Shown here: in pieces, positions 16,661 to 26,634 of the stretch
Numbering within the stretch: position 1 is the first letter of the stretch
Layout of the letters: the number at the start of each line of letters is the position of its first letter
Assembly (NCBI RefSeq): GCF_007747995.1
Contig: NZ_CP036276.1
Coordinates: 1,603,001 to 1,667,000, forward strand
DNA length: 64,000 bases
Direction of reading: 5' to 3'
Origin: Symmachiella dynata
GTDB lineage: Bacteria > Planctomycetota > Planctomycetia > Planctomycetales > Planctomycetaceae
Position numbers and translations under genes: made by a program
Notes under the pieces: generated by a model
Told to the model about the DNA's origin: nothing
What the model saw: only the letters and a program-made list of their open reading frames with translations
Databases searched by the model: none

Positions 16661-16984
16661 TCAGGGGTGAGACGAGTCGTGCTCGTTGGAGTGCGACTTG
16701 CGACGTCGTGTTTTACTGACAATCCACCAGATAATAATCAAGACCATCGAGCCTGCGAATGCGGAGACGAGGTCTTGAAAGCTGACGTTGAGTTCGCCGA
16801 GCGCGAGGTTGATATTCAACACTTTGAACAGCCCGCCGCCAATCAGTGCTCCCGCTAGTCCCACTCCCAGGTTGGTCCAGCGGCCCAGGCCTTCTTTTTT
16901 GAAGGTGACGACCATCCCCGCGAGCGAGCCGGCCAATGCCCCCACAATGAGCCAGACCACGATTTGGGCAAGTTCAAATTTCAT
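16661..16984 (-). CDS. GlsB/YeaQ/YmgE family membrane protein
   Basis: 107 aa with three hydrophobic segments: VVWLIVGALAGSLAGMVV, LGVGLAGALIGGGLF and SMVLIIIWWIV. The G-x-L-A-G and LGVGLAGALIGG signatures are those of the transglycosylase-associated/GlsB stress-response family of small inner-membrane proteins. The C-terminal tail is long and basic (KTRRRKSHSNEHD), beyond the usual 80-90 residues of the family. GAGGA lies before the ATG. The biochemical role of the family is not settled; stress induction is the usual link. Confidence 0.9.
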   Translation of the reverse strand: MKFELAQIVVWLIVGALAGSLAGMVVTFKKEGLGRWTNLGVGLAGALIGGGLFKVLNINLALGELNVSFQDLVSAFAGSMVLIIIWWIVSKTRRRKSHSNEHDSSHP

Positions 16985-17424
16985 GTGCGGATCCTCAGTC
17001 AGTTAGCGGAGCGAGTGACGTTCAATAAGCGATCATTTCACACGCAACGTCTATAGCTGTCAACTGTAGCATCATGAACACAAGGGCTGCAGTTTCAGTT
17101 CATTCGTAGGAGCCGTTCCTGCTACTAACGTTTCAACGTTTTGAATCCTGCGCAAATTTTAGTGCGGCGAGACTTTTTGATGTCCAGCGGCCATTTGGCA
17201 GATCAAACGTTGAACGATCCTATCGAATGAATAACGTCGGAGATCATTGGGTCACTCTGCATGTGGAGGGTCGCCATACACGACGGCAAGCCGTCGGTTT
17301 GGGGTGTTGCGGTTTCACGCCCGTGAATCTGTGTTTGATCCGTGTTCCATCTGTGGCTAAAAAATCGTCGTTTTGGTTGCGGCTCCGCCGCGCTGGGTGA
17401 TCGTAGGACTGCCCCGCAGCGGTG
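16985..17424. other. Gene-free stretch with a dispersed GTG-rich repeat
   Basis: No supported gene. At about 17320-17362 the sequence AATCTGTGTTTGATCCGTG, then TTCCATCTGTGGCTAAAAAA, resembles an intergenic repeat unit (ATCCGTGTTCATCCGTGG type) seen in many bacterial genomes. The assignment rests on memory of that motif. Confidence 0.4.
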
Positions 17425-17799
17425 CTAACGCGGTTTGCTCGGCATGTGTCCCATGACGGCGTCCTCACGCGAGGCATGATTGGGAAAGCGATCGCCAAGT
17501 CCCATGCGGCGGAGCACGCTATGGTTGTCATCCGAGAGACCACACAGCCGCAGGGTGCCCCCTTCGAGGTTGGCTCGTTTGTGCAGCAAGATGAGCTGGC
17601 CAATCAAATAGCTGGTCATCCAGACGGGGTTGGCGACTTCAAGGATGAATCGTTGGATCTGTTGCTGCTCCCCAAGACTCCACAGCGATTCAGCGAGGGG
17701 AGGCAGGACGCTCTCGGTGCCGATTTTTTCGATCCGCACAAAGATCCAATCGGTGCTGTTCTCTACCTGCAATTGCCAACCGGTTGCCAATTCCAACAT
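17425..17799 (-). CDS. STAS-domain protein (anti-anti-sigma-like)
   Basis: 124 aa from the ATG at 17799, AGGAGG 8-10 bases upstream. The fold order is that of STAS domains: two N-terminal strands (WQLQVENSTDWIFVRI), a helix (PPLAESLWSLGEQQQ), strand RFILEVANPVWM, helix SYLIGQLILLHKRANLEGG, strand TLRLCGLSDDNHSVLRRMGL. The usual phosphorylatable Ser of SpoIIAA-type proteins (D-S/T-S-G-L) is replaced here by NPVWMTSYL, where T or S could take the role. STAS proteins bind anti-sigma kinases or act in stressosome-like switches. No anti-sigma factor is adjacent, so the partner is unknown. Confidence 0.8.
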   Translation of the reverse strand: MLELATGWQLQVENSTDWIFVRIEKIGTESVLPPLAESLWSLGEQQQIQRFILEVANPVWMTSYLIGQLILLHKRANLEGGTLRLCGLSDDNHSVLRRMGLGDRFPNHASREDAVMGHMPSKPR

Positions 17800-18042
17800 G
17801 CCTGTCGCCTCCTGAGAGTTCGAAGACGGTCAACGAGCGCTCCCCCCGTTTATTTTTACGTTACCGCTTCGGCGTTCGGGTATCAAGCAAATTCCGTGAC
17901 CGACCGCTGAAGTGTCGCGTGACGGTCCATTCTGTCCGTTATAGCTTCGCCAGACGTTCCAGGCTGGAATTCACGCTCGAACTTGCTATCGTCAAGACCA
18001 CTAAAATGTGACATTGACCAGCAAAATAAAGGATTGTCAGCC

Positions 18043-18828
18043 GTGGATGTTTTCCTCCCTTTTGTTTCACTGGTGTTCCTCAGCGCGGGATTGGGGATCG
18101 ATAATGGGTTATTGATCGAGTTTTCGCTCAAAACACTCAATTTGGAGCCGCGCAAACATCTGATCTGGCGCTCCGTCGCGCTGCTGATGGCGGCGTTGTT
18201 GCGGATTGTGTTCCTGTTCAGCTTATCTCGGCTGTCGTTTTTAGAACGCCCGCTGCCCGACTACGCTTGGTTACCCAACCGCTGGTTCAGCGCGCATGCC
18301 GATGAACTGACTTGGATGAGCCTCGTGCTATTCGCCGGGGGACTGATCATTCTCTTCATGGCCGTCTGGGAGTATTATCACAAACTCCGCGCCGAAATGG
18401 ATGGTCCCCATCACGGGGAGACAGCGACTGAAACCGGCACAGGGCGCATGCTTGCGGTCGTCTTTTATTTGGCAAGCATGAACATCCTGTTCAGCCTCGA
18501 TTCGGTGTTTGCCGCCGTGGCGATCATGGATCTCGACACGCAATTCGGCTGGATGGTGGCGGCCATCCTGCTCGCTTCATTGGTCATGGTGTTTGGCATG
18601 ATCCCAATCAGCGCCATCATCGCCAAGAACAAACACTTTGGCGTGCTGATGCTGTCGATCCTGGCAGTGATTGCGACCAAACTGCTAGTCGACGGCACAG
18701 GCGCGCACTTTTCCAACGGCCTGCTGATTTTTATCATCGGGATCTTGTTACTCAACGACGCAGCACAAGCGGTGATTGACCGCGCGGCGGCGAAGCGGAA
18801 ATTGCGAATGGCGGCGCGGCAGAAGTAG
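18043..18828 (+). CDS. TerC-family integral membrane protein
   Basis: 261 aa from a GTG at 18043 with AAAGGA 9 bases upstream. Seven or so membrane segments are visible, with TerC hallmarks: FLSAGLGIDNGLLI near the N-terminus (position of the conserved acidic residue), WRSVALLMAALLRIVFLF, the central FYLASMNILFSLDSVFAAVAI (conserved S-L-D-S), MVFGMIPISAIIAK and the end segment IGILLLNDA. TerC proteins are linked to tellurite resistance and, in some bacteria, to metal (Mn) export or loading during secretion. All conserved acidic membrane residues appear present. Single-gene unit. Confidence 0.9.
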   Translation: MDVFLPFVSLVFLSAGLGIDNGLLIEFSLKTLNLEPRKHLIWRSVALLMAALLRIVFLFSLSRLSFLERPLPDYAWLPNRWFSAHADELTWMSLVLFAGGLIILFMAVWEYYHKLRAEMDGPHHGETATETGTGRMLAVVFYLASMNILFSLDSVFAAVAIMDLDTQFGWMVAAILLASLVMVFGMIPISAIIAKNKHFGVLMLSILAVIATKLLVDGTGAHFSNGLLIFIIGILLLNDAAQAVIDRAAAKRKLRMAARQK

Positions 18829-18848
18829 AGCCACAGGAATCTCGCGTC

Positions 18849-19808
18849 TCACGCGATTGCTTTTTGTACCGACGTCCGCATTTTTTCCAGGCCGGTTTGG
18901 GCGACGGTCAGTGCGTCCTGTTTCCAGTAGTCGCGGTTGAATAATTCCAACGACAGCGTGCCGCGGAAGCCGGAGTTGTAGATGGTTTGGTATATTTCAG
19001 TCAGCGGGGCGATGCCGTCGCCGGGGTAGACGCGGTGCGAATCGTTGATCGTTTCGCGAGGCGGGTCTGCTGGGTAGTCGTTGGCGTGGAACACGTGAAT
19101 CGAATTGCCGGCCACCATTTGCAGGCCGCCGAAATCCGATCCCCCTTTGTAAACGTGATACACGTCCGGCAACAAACAGGCGTTTGGATGGCCGCTTTCG
19201 ATGGCGACGAAAACCGCTTCGCCTAATCGCGCGAGTGATTTGGAAAAGCCCCAGACCTCGACCTGCGGGACAATTCCCATTTGGTCGCCCAGCTCCAACA
19301 ACGCTCGGTAGCGCTGGGCTGCTTTGAACAGATCCAGGTCAGCTTGGTCGGTCGCGCCGGCGGGAGGGGCGGCGATGCGGGTGCCGCCGATTTGTGCCAG
19401 TGCATCCATGTTGCGTTTGGCCTCTTCCAATGCTTGGGCACGTTTCGCGTCGTCGTCGACGATCCAGTTGGCAAAGGCGATCGCACTATCGACCGTCAGC
19501 CCCAGGTCGGAGATGCGTTTGCCGAGGTCCTTGAGCGAGCCGCCTTCTTTCACGTACGCATCGATTTTTCGCGACCAAGGTTCGACACCGTCGTAACCTG
19601 CTTTGGCAGCCGTTTCGATTTCCTCGACCAACGTCAAGTTTTGACCGCGAATCGTGCCCATGTTCAGGCAATACCGAAACGGTTCGGACTTCGGCCGAGC
19701 ATCGGCATCCGCAGCGGGTGTCGGCGTGGGGGCAGCCAGCATCAACCCGGCCCCAGCAGCCGCCATGGAAGAAGTCAGTAATGAGCGTCGCGAAATGTTG
19801 TCGGTCAT
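18849..19808 (-). CDS. Tat-exported sugar phosphate isomerase/epimerase (xylose-isomerase-like TIM barrel)
   Basis: 319 aa from the ATG at 19808. A Tat signal (SRRSLLTSSMAAAGAGLMLAA) precedes an AP-endonuclease-2/hydroxypyruvate-isomerase-like barrel: ETAAKAGYDGVEPWSRK, GLTVDSAIAF, QVEVWGFSKSLARLGEA, CLLPDVYHVYKGGSD, HVFHANDYP, YPGDGIAPLTEIYQT and LSLELFNRDYW. Candidate metal ligands are E in VEVWG, D-V-Y-H in the middle strand, H in HANDYP and E in LSLELF. Planctomycetes carry many of these exported enzymes, thought to act on sugars released from complex polysaccharides. Exact substrate unknown. Confidence 0.92.
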   Translation of the reverse strand: MTDNISRRSLLTSSMAAAGAGLMLAAPTPTPAADADARPKSEPFRYCLNMGTIRGQNLTLVEEIETAAKAGYDGVEPWSRKIDAYVKEGGSLKDLGKRISDLGLTVDSAIAFANWIVDDDAKRAQALEEAKRNMDALAQIGGTRIAAPPAGATDQADLDLFKAAQRYRALLELGDQMGIVPQVEVWGFSKSLARLGEAVFVAIESGHPNACLLPDVYHVYKGGSDFGGLQMVAGNSIHVFHANDYPADPPRETINDSHRVYPGDGIAPLTEIYQTIYNSGFRGTLSLELFNRDYWKQDALTVAQTGLEKMRTSVQKAIA

Positions 19809-20008
19809 GGTGGCGGTTTCTTTGTGAGTTTGTCGGGAATGTCTTTGCTGGGAGTGCTTCAAGCGGCGTCTTCTTTATTGTAAACTAAAACCGCTGCTGG
19901 ACTGAATCGCCCCCGATTTATTTTTCTATGGCTTAGTAGTGCGAAGGGCTTTTAAACCCGCTCAACGACGACCGTAGGGGGGCAATTTGTCGTGTTTTTG
20001 GAAAAAGT

Positions 20009-20194
20009 CTCACGCAAAGCCGCAAAGCTCGCAAAGAAAGACGCAGGGGAAATTCATGTTTCAATGTTGCCAGTGTGGCGGGGAAAATGTCATTCCGGAA
20101 AATCTTTTTAGTGCGCTGGGCGAGTTATACGAAGGCCGACTGCAACTGGTTCGATGCCGCAATTCTCTTGGCGGCCTTTGCGGCTTTGCGTGAG
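20009..20194. mobile_element. MITE-like element with 19-bp terminal inverted repeats
   Basis: CTCACGCAAAGCCGCAAAG at 20009-20027 recurs as its exact reverse complement at 20176-20194, enclosing about 150 bases with no convincing gene. Partly similar sequence continues on both sides (AAAAAG before, CTTCTTTTTT after). Sequences of the type CACGCAAAGGCGCAAAG are known as dispersed intergenic repeats in many bacteria. No target-site duplication is obvious. Confidence 0.55.
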
Positions 20195-20309
20195 GCTTCT
20201 TTTTTTCGAATCGCAGGAATCGTTTGCGGGGCGACTATCGTTGACGATGGCCCTCGTTCGTACGACCTAGAAAGGTGCGTCGCGACGCACGCTACGATGC
20301 TGGGGTACG

Positions 20310-21464
20310 TTATTTGGCTCGTTGCATGAAGCGTAACCATTCTTGTTCGAGCTTGTTCAAATCTTCGCCGAAGGCCGATTGGAATTCCGCGATCCGTTCT
20401 TGGGGCGTGCCGAATCGGAGCGGTTTCTTGGCGGCCAATGTTTTTAAATAGTCGGCATAATCGTCGCCGCGCGTCTTGAGCAGGAAGTAGCTAAGCGCCC
20501 AGCTTTCCGCATAGGCGTCCTCAGCGGTTTGAGCATCCAGCAGGCGGGCATCGGATTCGATCAGTGTTCGTAGCGAATCAGCTGTGCGGCGGCGGCCGAA
20601 TTGTTTGAAGCGATTCATCCGCACGGAGTTGAGTTTGCCGATCGTTTTCCATCCCGACCGACTCCGCAGGTCGGGGGTTTCGAAAAACATGGCCATCCCT
20701 TCCGTGAACCACAAGGGATTATCGGCGTAGCGCGTATGCAATCCGCAATTGAATGCGATCTGGTGTGTTGCCTCATGGACGACCGTTGCCGTGTTGAAGG
20801 GCGTGCGTGCCATACGCCGGTTGATCTCCGCCACGTTGCGTGCTGCGCGGTTTTGTTTCATTTTCGAGAGATCATACAGCACCACACGGTTTGTCTTGAG
20901 TGAATAGTATCCCTTAGCCGTTGCGGTCTCCGGTCCGGCGTCGGCGGTTGCGAAGGCGGCGAAGTCGCGTTGGTTGGCGAAGACGATGGCCGTTAAAGGA
21001 AACTGCGGTTCGGTGAATTCAAAATTGCGCCGCGACCAATAGTTCTCGAATCCCGCATACAATCGTTCCAACAATCCACCACACCAATCGGCATAGGCTG
21101 CGCCGGCATCGGAACAGATGAGGTAATGTTTGGTCCGCGTGATTTCGAATCGGTCGCCGAACTCTTGTTTGAGTTGCGCGCCCAGTTCCTCTGCTGTGAG
21201 CGGTCGAAATGGTTCGTCCCGTTTCTCACGCTCGACGATTTGTTCAGCGGCGATAGCGGCAATCGCCCCGTCGGCGGACTGCAACATCACGCCTCCGTCG
21301 GCCGCTTCGACGAGGATCCGTCCGGTGACAGCGTGCTGTTGTTGCTGTTCATCACGAAAAACGACCTGTTCGACCGTCTCGGCGAATAATGGTGGCAAGG
21401 CGACGGCGAGCACGATGCAGGTTACAGAGCAGCAGATTCGTATGTGACGTGTGATGGCGCGCAT
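20310..21464 (-). CDS. DUF1570 family zinc metallopeptidase-like protein
   Basis: 384 aa. A signal peptide (ICCSVTCIVLAVALPPLFA) is followed by a pro-region (VVFRDEQQQQHAVTGRILVE) and the catalytic domain. The zincin motif HEATH (H-E-x-x-H, in VVHEATHQIAF) and a downstream glutamate in WFTEGMAMFFE form a gluzincin-like site, as in DUF1570/peptidase MA-like proteins. The stop of the upstream gene is immediately adjacent (21465), so the two form an operon. The family is strongly expanded in planctomycetes; the substrate is unknown, with export suggesting periplasmic or extracellular protein processing. Confidence 0.88.
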   Translation of the reverse strand: MRAITRHIRICCSVTCIVLAVALPPLFAETVEQVVFRDEQQQQHAVTGRILVEAADGGVMLQSADGAIAAIAAEQIVEREKRDEPFRPLTAEELGAQLKQEFGDRFEITRTKHYLICSDAGAAYADWCGGLLERLYAGFENYWSRRNFEFTEPQFPLTAIVFANQRDFAAFATADAGPETATAKGYYSLKTNRVVLYDLSKMKQNRAARNVAEINRRMARTPFNTATVVHEATHQIAFNCGLHTRYADNPLWFTEGMAMFFETPDLRSRSGWKTIGKLNSVRMNRFKQFGRRRTADSLRTLIESDARLLDAQTAEDAYAESWALSYFLLKTRGDDYADYLKTLAAKKPLRFGTPQERIAEFQSAFGEDLNKLEQEWLRFMQRAK

Positions 21465-22319
21465 TCATTTCCCCGTTACAGGGATTTTGATTTTGGGAAT
21501 CTCGATCGTGCCCCACCACTGATCGTTGTTTGCTTTGGCAATGTCAAACTTGGCATGCAAATAATAGGTCCCCGTGATGCCTTGCGGAAAACTCCAGTTT
21601 GATTTCGGCCCCAGATCGAGATGGGCAGCGGCACCGGGCCGGATTCCCGCTCCGCGTGCGGAGATGTTGAAACGCAATGTACTGTCATGCGGCAAACGGG
21701 TCATCCCTAAGGGAACCGTCATCCCGTCGAATGGACCGTTGGAGGGGGGGACGGTTTTTCCGTCGGCGTTTGTGACGGTGAATTGAATCGTTTCCGGATC
21801 GAGCGGAATTTCCATGACATTCACAACACCAGCCACGTTGCGAAGTTCCAAGTAGGTCGACAAAATCGGCGTGCCGGCGACGACTTCTTTACTAGTAACA
21901 CTCAGGCGGGCTTGCAGTCCATGGACCGGTTGGGACCAAGCAGTGGCGTCGTTGGCCGCAGCTGTGTCCCAGGCGAGGAAGCGTCCGTACTTGGCTGGCA
22001 ACGCTCCCGTTCCCCCTGCTTGCGCACCGGCCTGCCAGCCTTCGATCCATCCGCGAATCACGGGACCATTCCAGTCGTTGGGATTCGTCGGACAGGCGAA
22101 ATGGTTTTGCGGACCTTCTGCCCAAAAATAACCACTGCGATATCCACTCAAATACATCTCACGTCGTTTCTCGACGGTGTCAAACGGCGTCTTTCCCGGC
22201 ACCGGGATCGCCGCAAAGCGTTTGTGATATTCGGCATTCGGGTCCTCCTCTTGGGCAAAGAGCGAAAACATGGCCAAGGAGGAAAAGCAGAGTGTCCCTA
22301 AGATTAAGCGCTTAAGCAT
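21465..22319 (-). CDS. Exported protein of unknown function
   Basis: 284 aa from the ATG at 22319; the frame is open to 22862 but only the later start gives a signal peptide (LKRLILGTLCFSSLAMFSLFA). The mature part has an N-terminal helical region (YHKRFAAIPVPGKTPFDT ... MYLSGYRSGYFWAEG) and a C-terminal beta-sandwich (ARLSVTSKEVVAGTPILSTY ... TIEIPKIKIPV), resembling an Ig-like or DUF-type domain. Its stop directly abuts the start of the DUF1570 peptidase gene, so the two are co-transcribed and may work together. No named family recognised. Confidence 0.8.
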   Translation of the reverse strand: MLKRLILGTLCFSSLAMFSLFAQEEDPNAEYHKRFAAIPVPGKTPFDTVEKRREMYLSGYRSGYFWAEGPQNHFACPTNPNDWNGPVIRGWIEGWQAGAQAGGTGALPAKYGRFLAWDTAAANDATAWSQPVHGLQARLSVTSKEVVAGTPILSTYLELRNVAGVVNVMEIPLDPETIQFTVTNADGKTVPPSNGPFDGMTVPLGMTRLPHDSTLRFNISARGAGIRPGAAAHLDLGPKSNWSFPQGITGTYYLHAKFDIAKANNDQWWGTIEIPKIKIPVTGK

Positions 22320-22636
22320 CTTAGTGGTCCTTACAAGTCGTTTCAAAACCCTCTGACGCGTCTCACTGACACCGATCTGAACGTTTCGAGAACAAGCGCA
22401 ACCGGGTTTTGAAACTGATTCTAGTGAACAAAAGGGCGGTTTTGTGACTCGATACAAGGCCGAGCAGCAATTATACGTCAAATGGAGTCGGATGTAACCG
22501 GAATACGCTCTCCTGTTGGCGGGCGTTTGCGCGACGTGACAAAAGGAGCCTGCCTTGTTCCCCCGGGGGCAGCGCCATAGGATTCCGACAGTGTGCTGTT
22601 GCCATTCGTTTCCTATTTGTACGCCGTGAACTTGCC
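22320..22636. other. Divergent intergenic region
   Basis: 317 bases between divergent genes. It must hold both promoters. A CCCCCGGGGG palindrome at about 22560 is the only structure noticed. Confidence 0.4.
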
Positions 22637-24730
<2,094 letters not shown>

Positions 24731-24905
24731 CATCCGTCAATAAAATGTCACACCTTATGACAGTAAGTTGGAAATTCAACAACGTTTTTGTTGGAATCCG
24801 TTAACTCCTCTCACGAATCAGTTGCAGTCAGCGTATACTTTGCCGAGTCTCTGCTCTGCGGTGATAACTACAATTACGTATTCGCGAATTCGAGAGGAGA
24901 AAACC

Positions 24906-26618
24906 ATGCTGGCGCGCATCGGTTGGTTTGTCGCGGTCTCGTTGGTTGTTGGGTGTGCAGAATCGACGCCACCAAAACCGTCGTCTCCACCAAAACCTTT
25001 GGCGGAGCCGAAGGCTGAGAAATCCGCTACTGTCGATCCCGAAATAAAAACTGCAGATCCTGCGAAAGAGGCTGTGGATCCCCCGAAAGACGCTCCGCCG
25101 GTGATCGATCCGGTGGCAACTGCACTGCGTGGGAAACCTGTGGGCTTATCAGCGGTCAAAAGTGTGCGATTCAATCCCGAGGGTAACCGTTTGGCGGTTG
25201 GCAGCGGTGATGGGGTTGTGCGGATATGGGATGTCGCTCAACGGACAATTCTCCACACCATTGCCGCCCACGACAATTGGGCGTTCGATTTGAATTTCAG
25301 TCCCGATGGTAAGATTCTGGTCAGCGGAGGCGGCGATAATTATATCAAATTGTGGGACGCCGAAACCGGCAAGCAGCGGAGCGAAACCGCTCGCCAAGAA
25401 GACGATATTCATGGCGTTGCATTCTCACCAGACGGACAATCGATCATTTCCGGATCCGACGATACACTGGTGATGATCTGGGAACCGGCTTCGGATAAAC
25501 GTCGATTGTTGGTAGGGCATGAGAAGCAAATCACCGCGATCGCCATGCGGCCCGACGGGCGGCAGTTTGCCTCGGCCAGTCGCGACGGCACAATTCGCCT
25601 GTGGTCCCTGCCTGAGGGAAAAGAAGTAGGAACATTGGCGGGGCACGATGCTGATGTCCTGGCCATCACATACAGCCCAGATGGTAAGACGCTTGCGTCA
25701 GCCAGTTATGACAAAACCGTTCGCCTGTGGGATGTCGCAAAAGCTTCGTCGTTGCGAGTTCTGAAGGGCCACAAGGACTGGGTCTTTTGTGTGGCCATGA
25801 CGCCCGATGGTGCGTACCTGTTCTCAGGAGCCGGCGACGAAGTTGGAATTTTGTGGAATCTGAAGACTGGCGAGATTGCAGATGAATTCCAATTCGACTC
25901 CGATGTTACGGCAGCAGACTTTTCGTCTGATGGGAAACTGCTGGCCATCGGATTTATGTCCGGTGAAGTGTGGTTAACCCAATTTGCAGATGGCCAGTGG
26001 AAGTATCAAGACATGCTTGCACCGGCCGGGAAGCAAGTTAAGGTTTCGCGTGCCGATCAAATCCAACCCTCGGAATACCTGGAACTGCATAACAACGCTA
26101 CTCAACAAGGAAATCCAGAATGGTCCGATGCCGTGGCGCGACTTGCTACCGTCGGCGATGGGTTTACTTTGACCATACTTGAGGAGATCGACGAATCCAA
26201 ACTCACGGCTGCGGAGACGGAGTTATTCAATCGCACCCGGCAACAAATTCAAGCCCGCGTCAATGGTAAAACAAAGCCATGGACAGCTGCTCACATCAAC
26301 CGGCTTCTAGAAAAAGCGGCCTATTCTGATTTGATGTGCGATCCAACTGAGTCGTATTTGGTTCCCTGGACATTGAAGTCCTTGCGCGGGGCTGCCGAAT
26401 CGACTTCCATTGTCAGGGAAATGATTGTCAGAGTTGAAACCGATTACGAGTTGTCGCCATCGTTTGAGAAGGATTTGAAATCCAAGACTCTGGATCTCTA
26501 TGGCGTAGCTGGTGATGCAGAATCAGAAAAATCGATGCTTAACAGCGCGCAAGAACGGGTTCGGAATTATGCTCGGCGCATACTCAACCCCACGCCCCGT
26601 TCGGACTCTCCAAATTAG
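24906..26618 (+). CDS. WD40-repeat lipoprotein
   Basis: 570 aa from the ATG at 24906 with GAGGAG close upstream; the frame opens at 24768 but the lipoprotein signal (ARIGWFVAVSLVVGC) fixes the start. A Pro/Lys-rich linker follows. Residues about 85-370 form a beta-propeller of about seven WD repeats, each with F/YSPDG and IWD/LWD ends: FNPEGNRLAVGSGDGVVRIWD, FSPDGKILVSGGGDN, YSPDGKTLASASYDKTVRLWD. The last 200 residues are helical with no recognised domain. It is anchored on the outer side of a membrane and probably a protein-interaction scaffold. It converges on the cytochrome genes with 16 bp between stops. Confidence 0.9.
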   Translation: MLARIGWFVAVSLVVGCAESTPPKPSSPPKPLAEPKAEKSATVDPEIKTADPAKEAVDPPKDAPPVIDPVATALRGKPVGLSAVKSVRFNPEGNRLAVGSGDGVVRIWDVAQRTILHTIAAHDNWAFDLNFSPDGKILVSGGGDNYIKLWDAETGKQRSETARQEDDIHGVAFSPDGQSIISGSDDTLVMIWEPASDKRRLLVGHEKQITAIAMRPDGRQFASASRDGTIRLWSLPEGKEVGTLAGHDADVLAITYSPDGKTLASASYDKTVRLWDVAKASSLRVLKGHKDWVFCVAMTPDGAYLFSGAGDEVGILWNLKTGEIADEFQFDSDVTAADFSSDGKLLAIGFMSGEVWLTQFADGQWKYQDMLAPAGKQVKVSRADQIQPSEYLELHNNATQQGNPEWSDAVARLATVGDGFTLTILEEIDESKLTAAETELFNRTRQQIQARVNGKTKPWTAAHINRLLEKAAYSDLMCDPTESYLVPWTLKSLRGAAESTSIVREMIVRVETDYELSPSFEKDLKSKTLDLYGVAGDAESEKSMLNSAQERVRNYARRILNPTPRSDSPN

Positions 26619-26634
26619 TCGTTGCAGATGCCGC

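Noticed and set aside
17278-17362. Possible small RNA or gene in the GTG-rich stretch
   Set aside because: It resembles a dispersed intergenic repeat and has no promoter or terminator signals.
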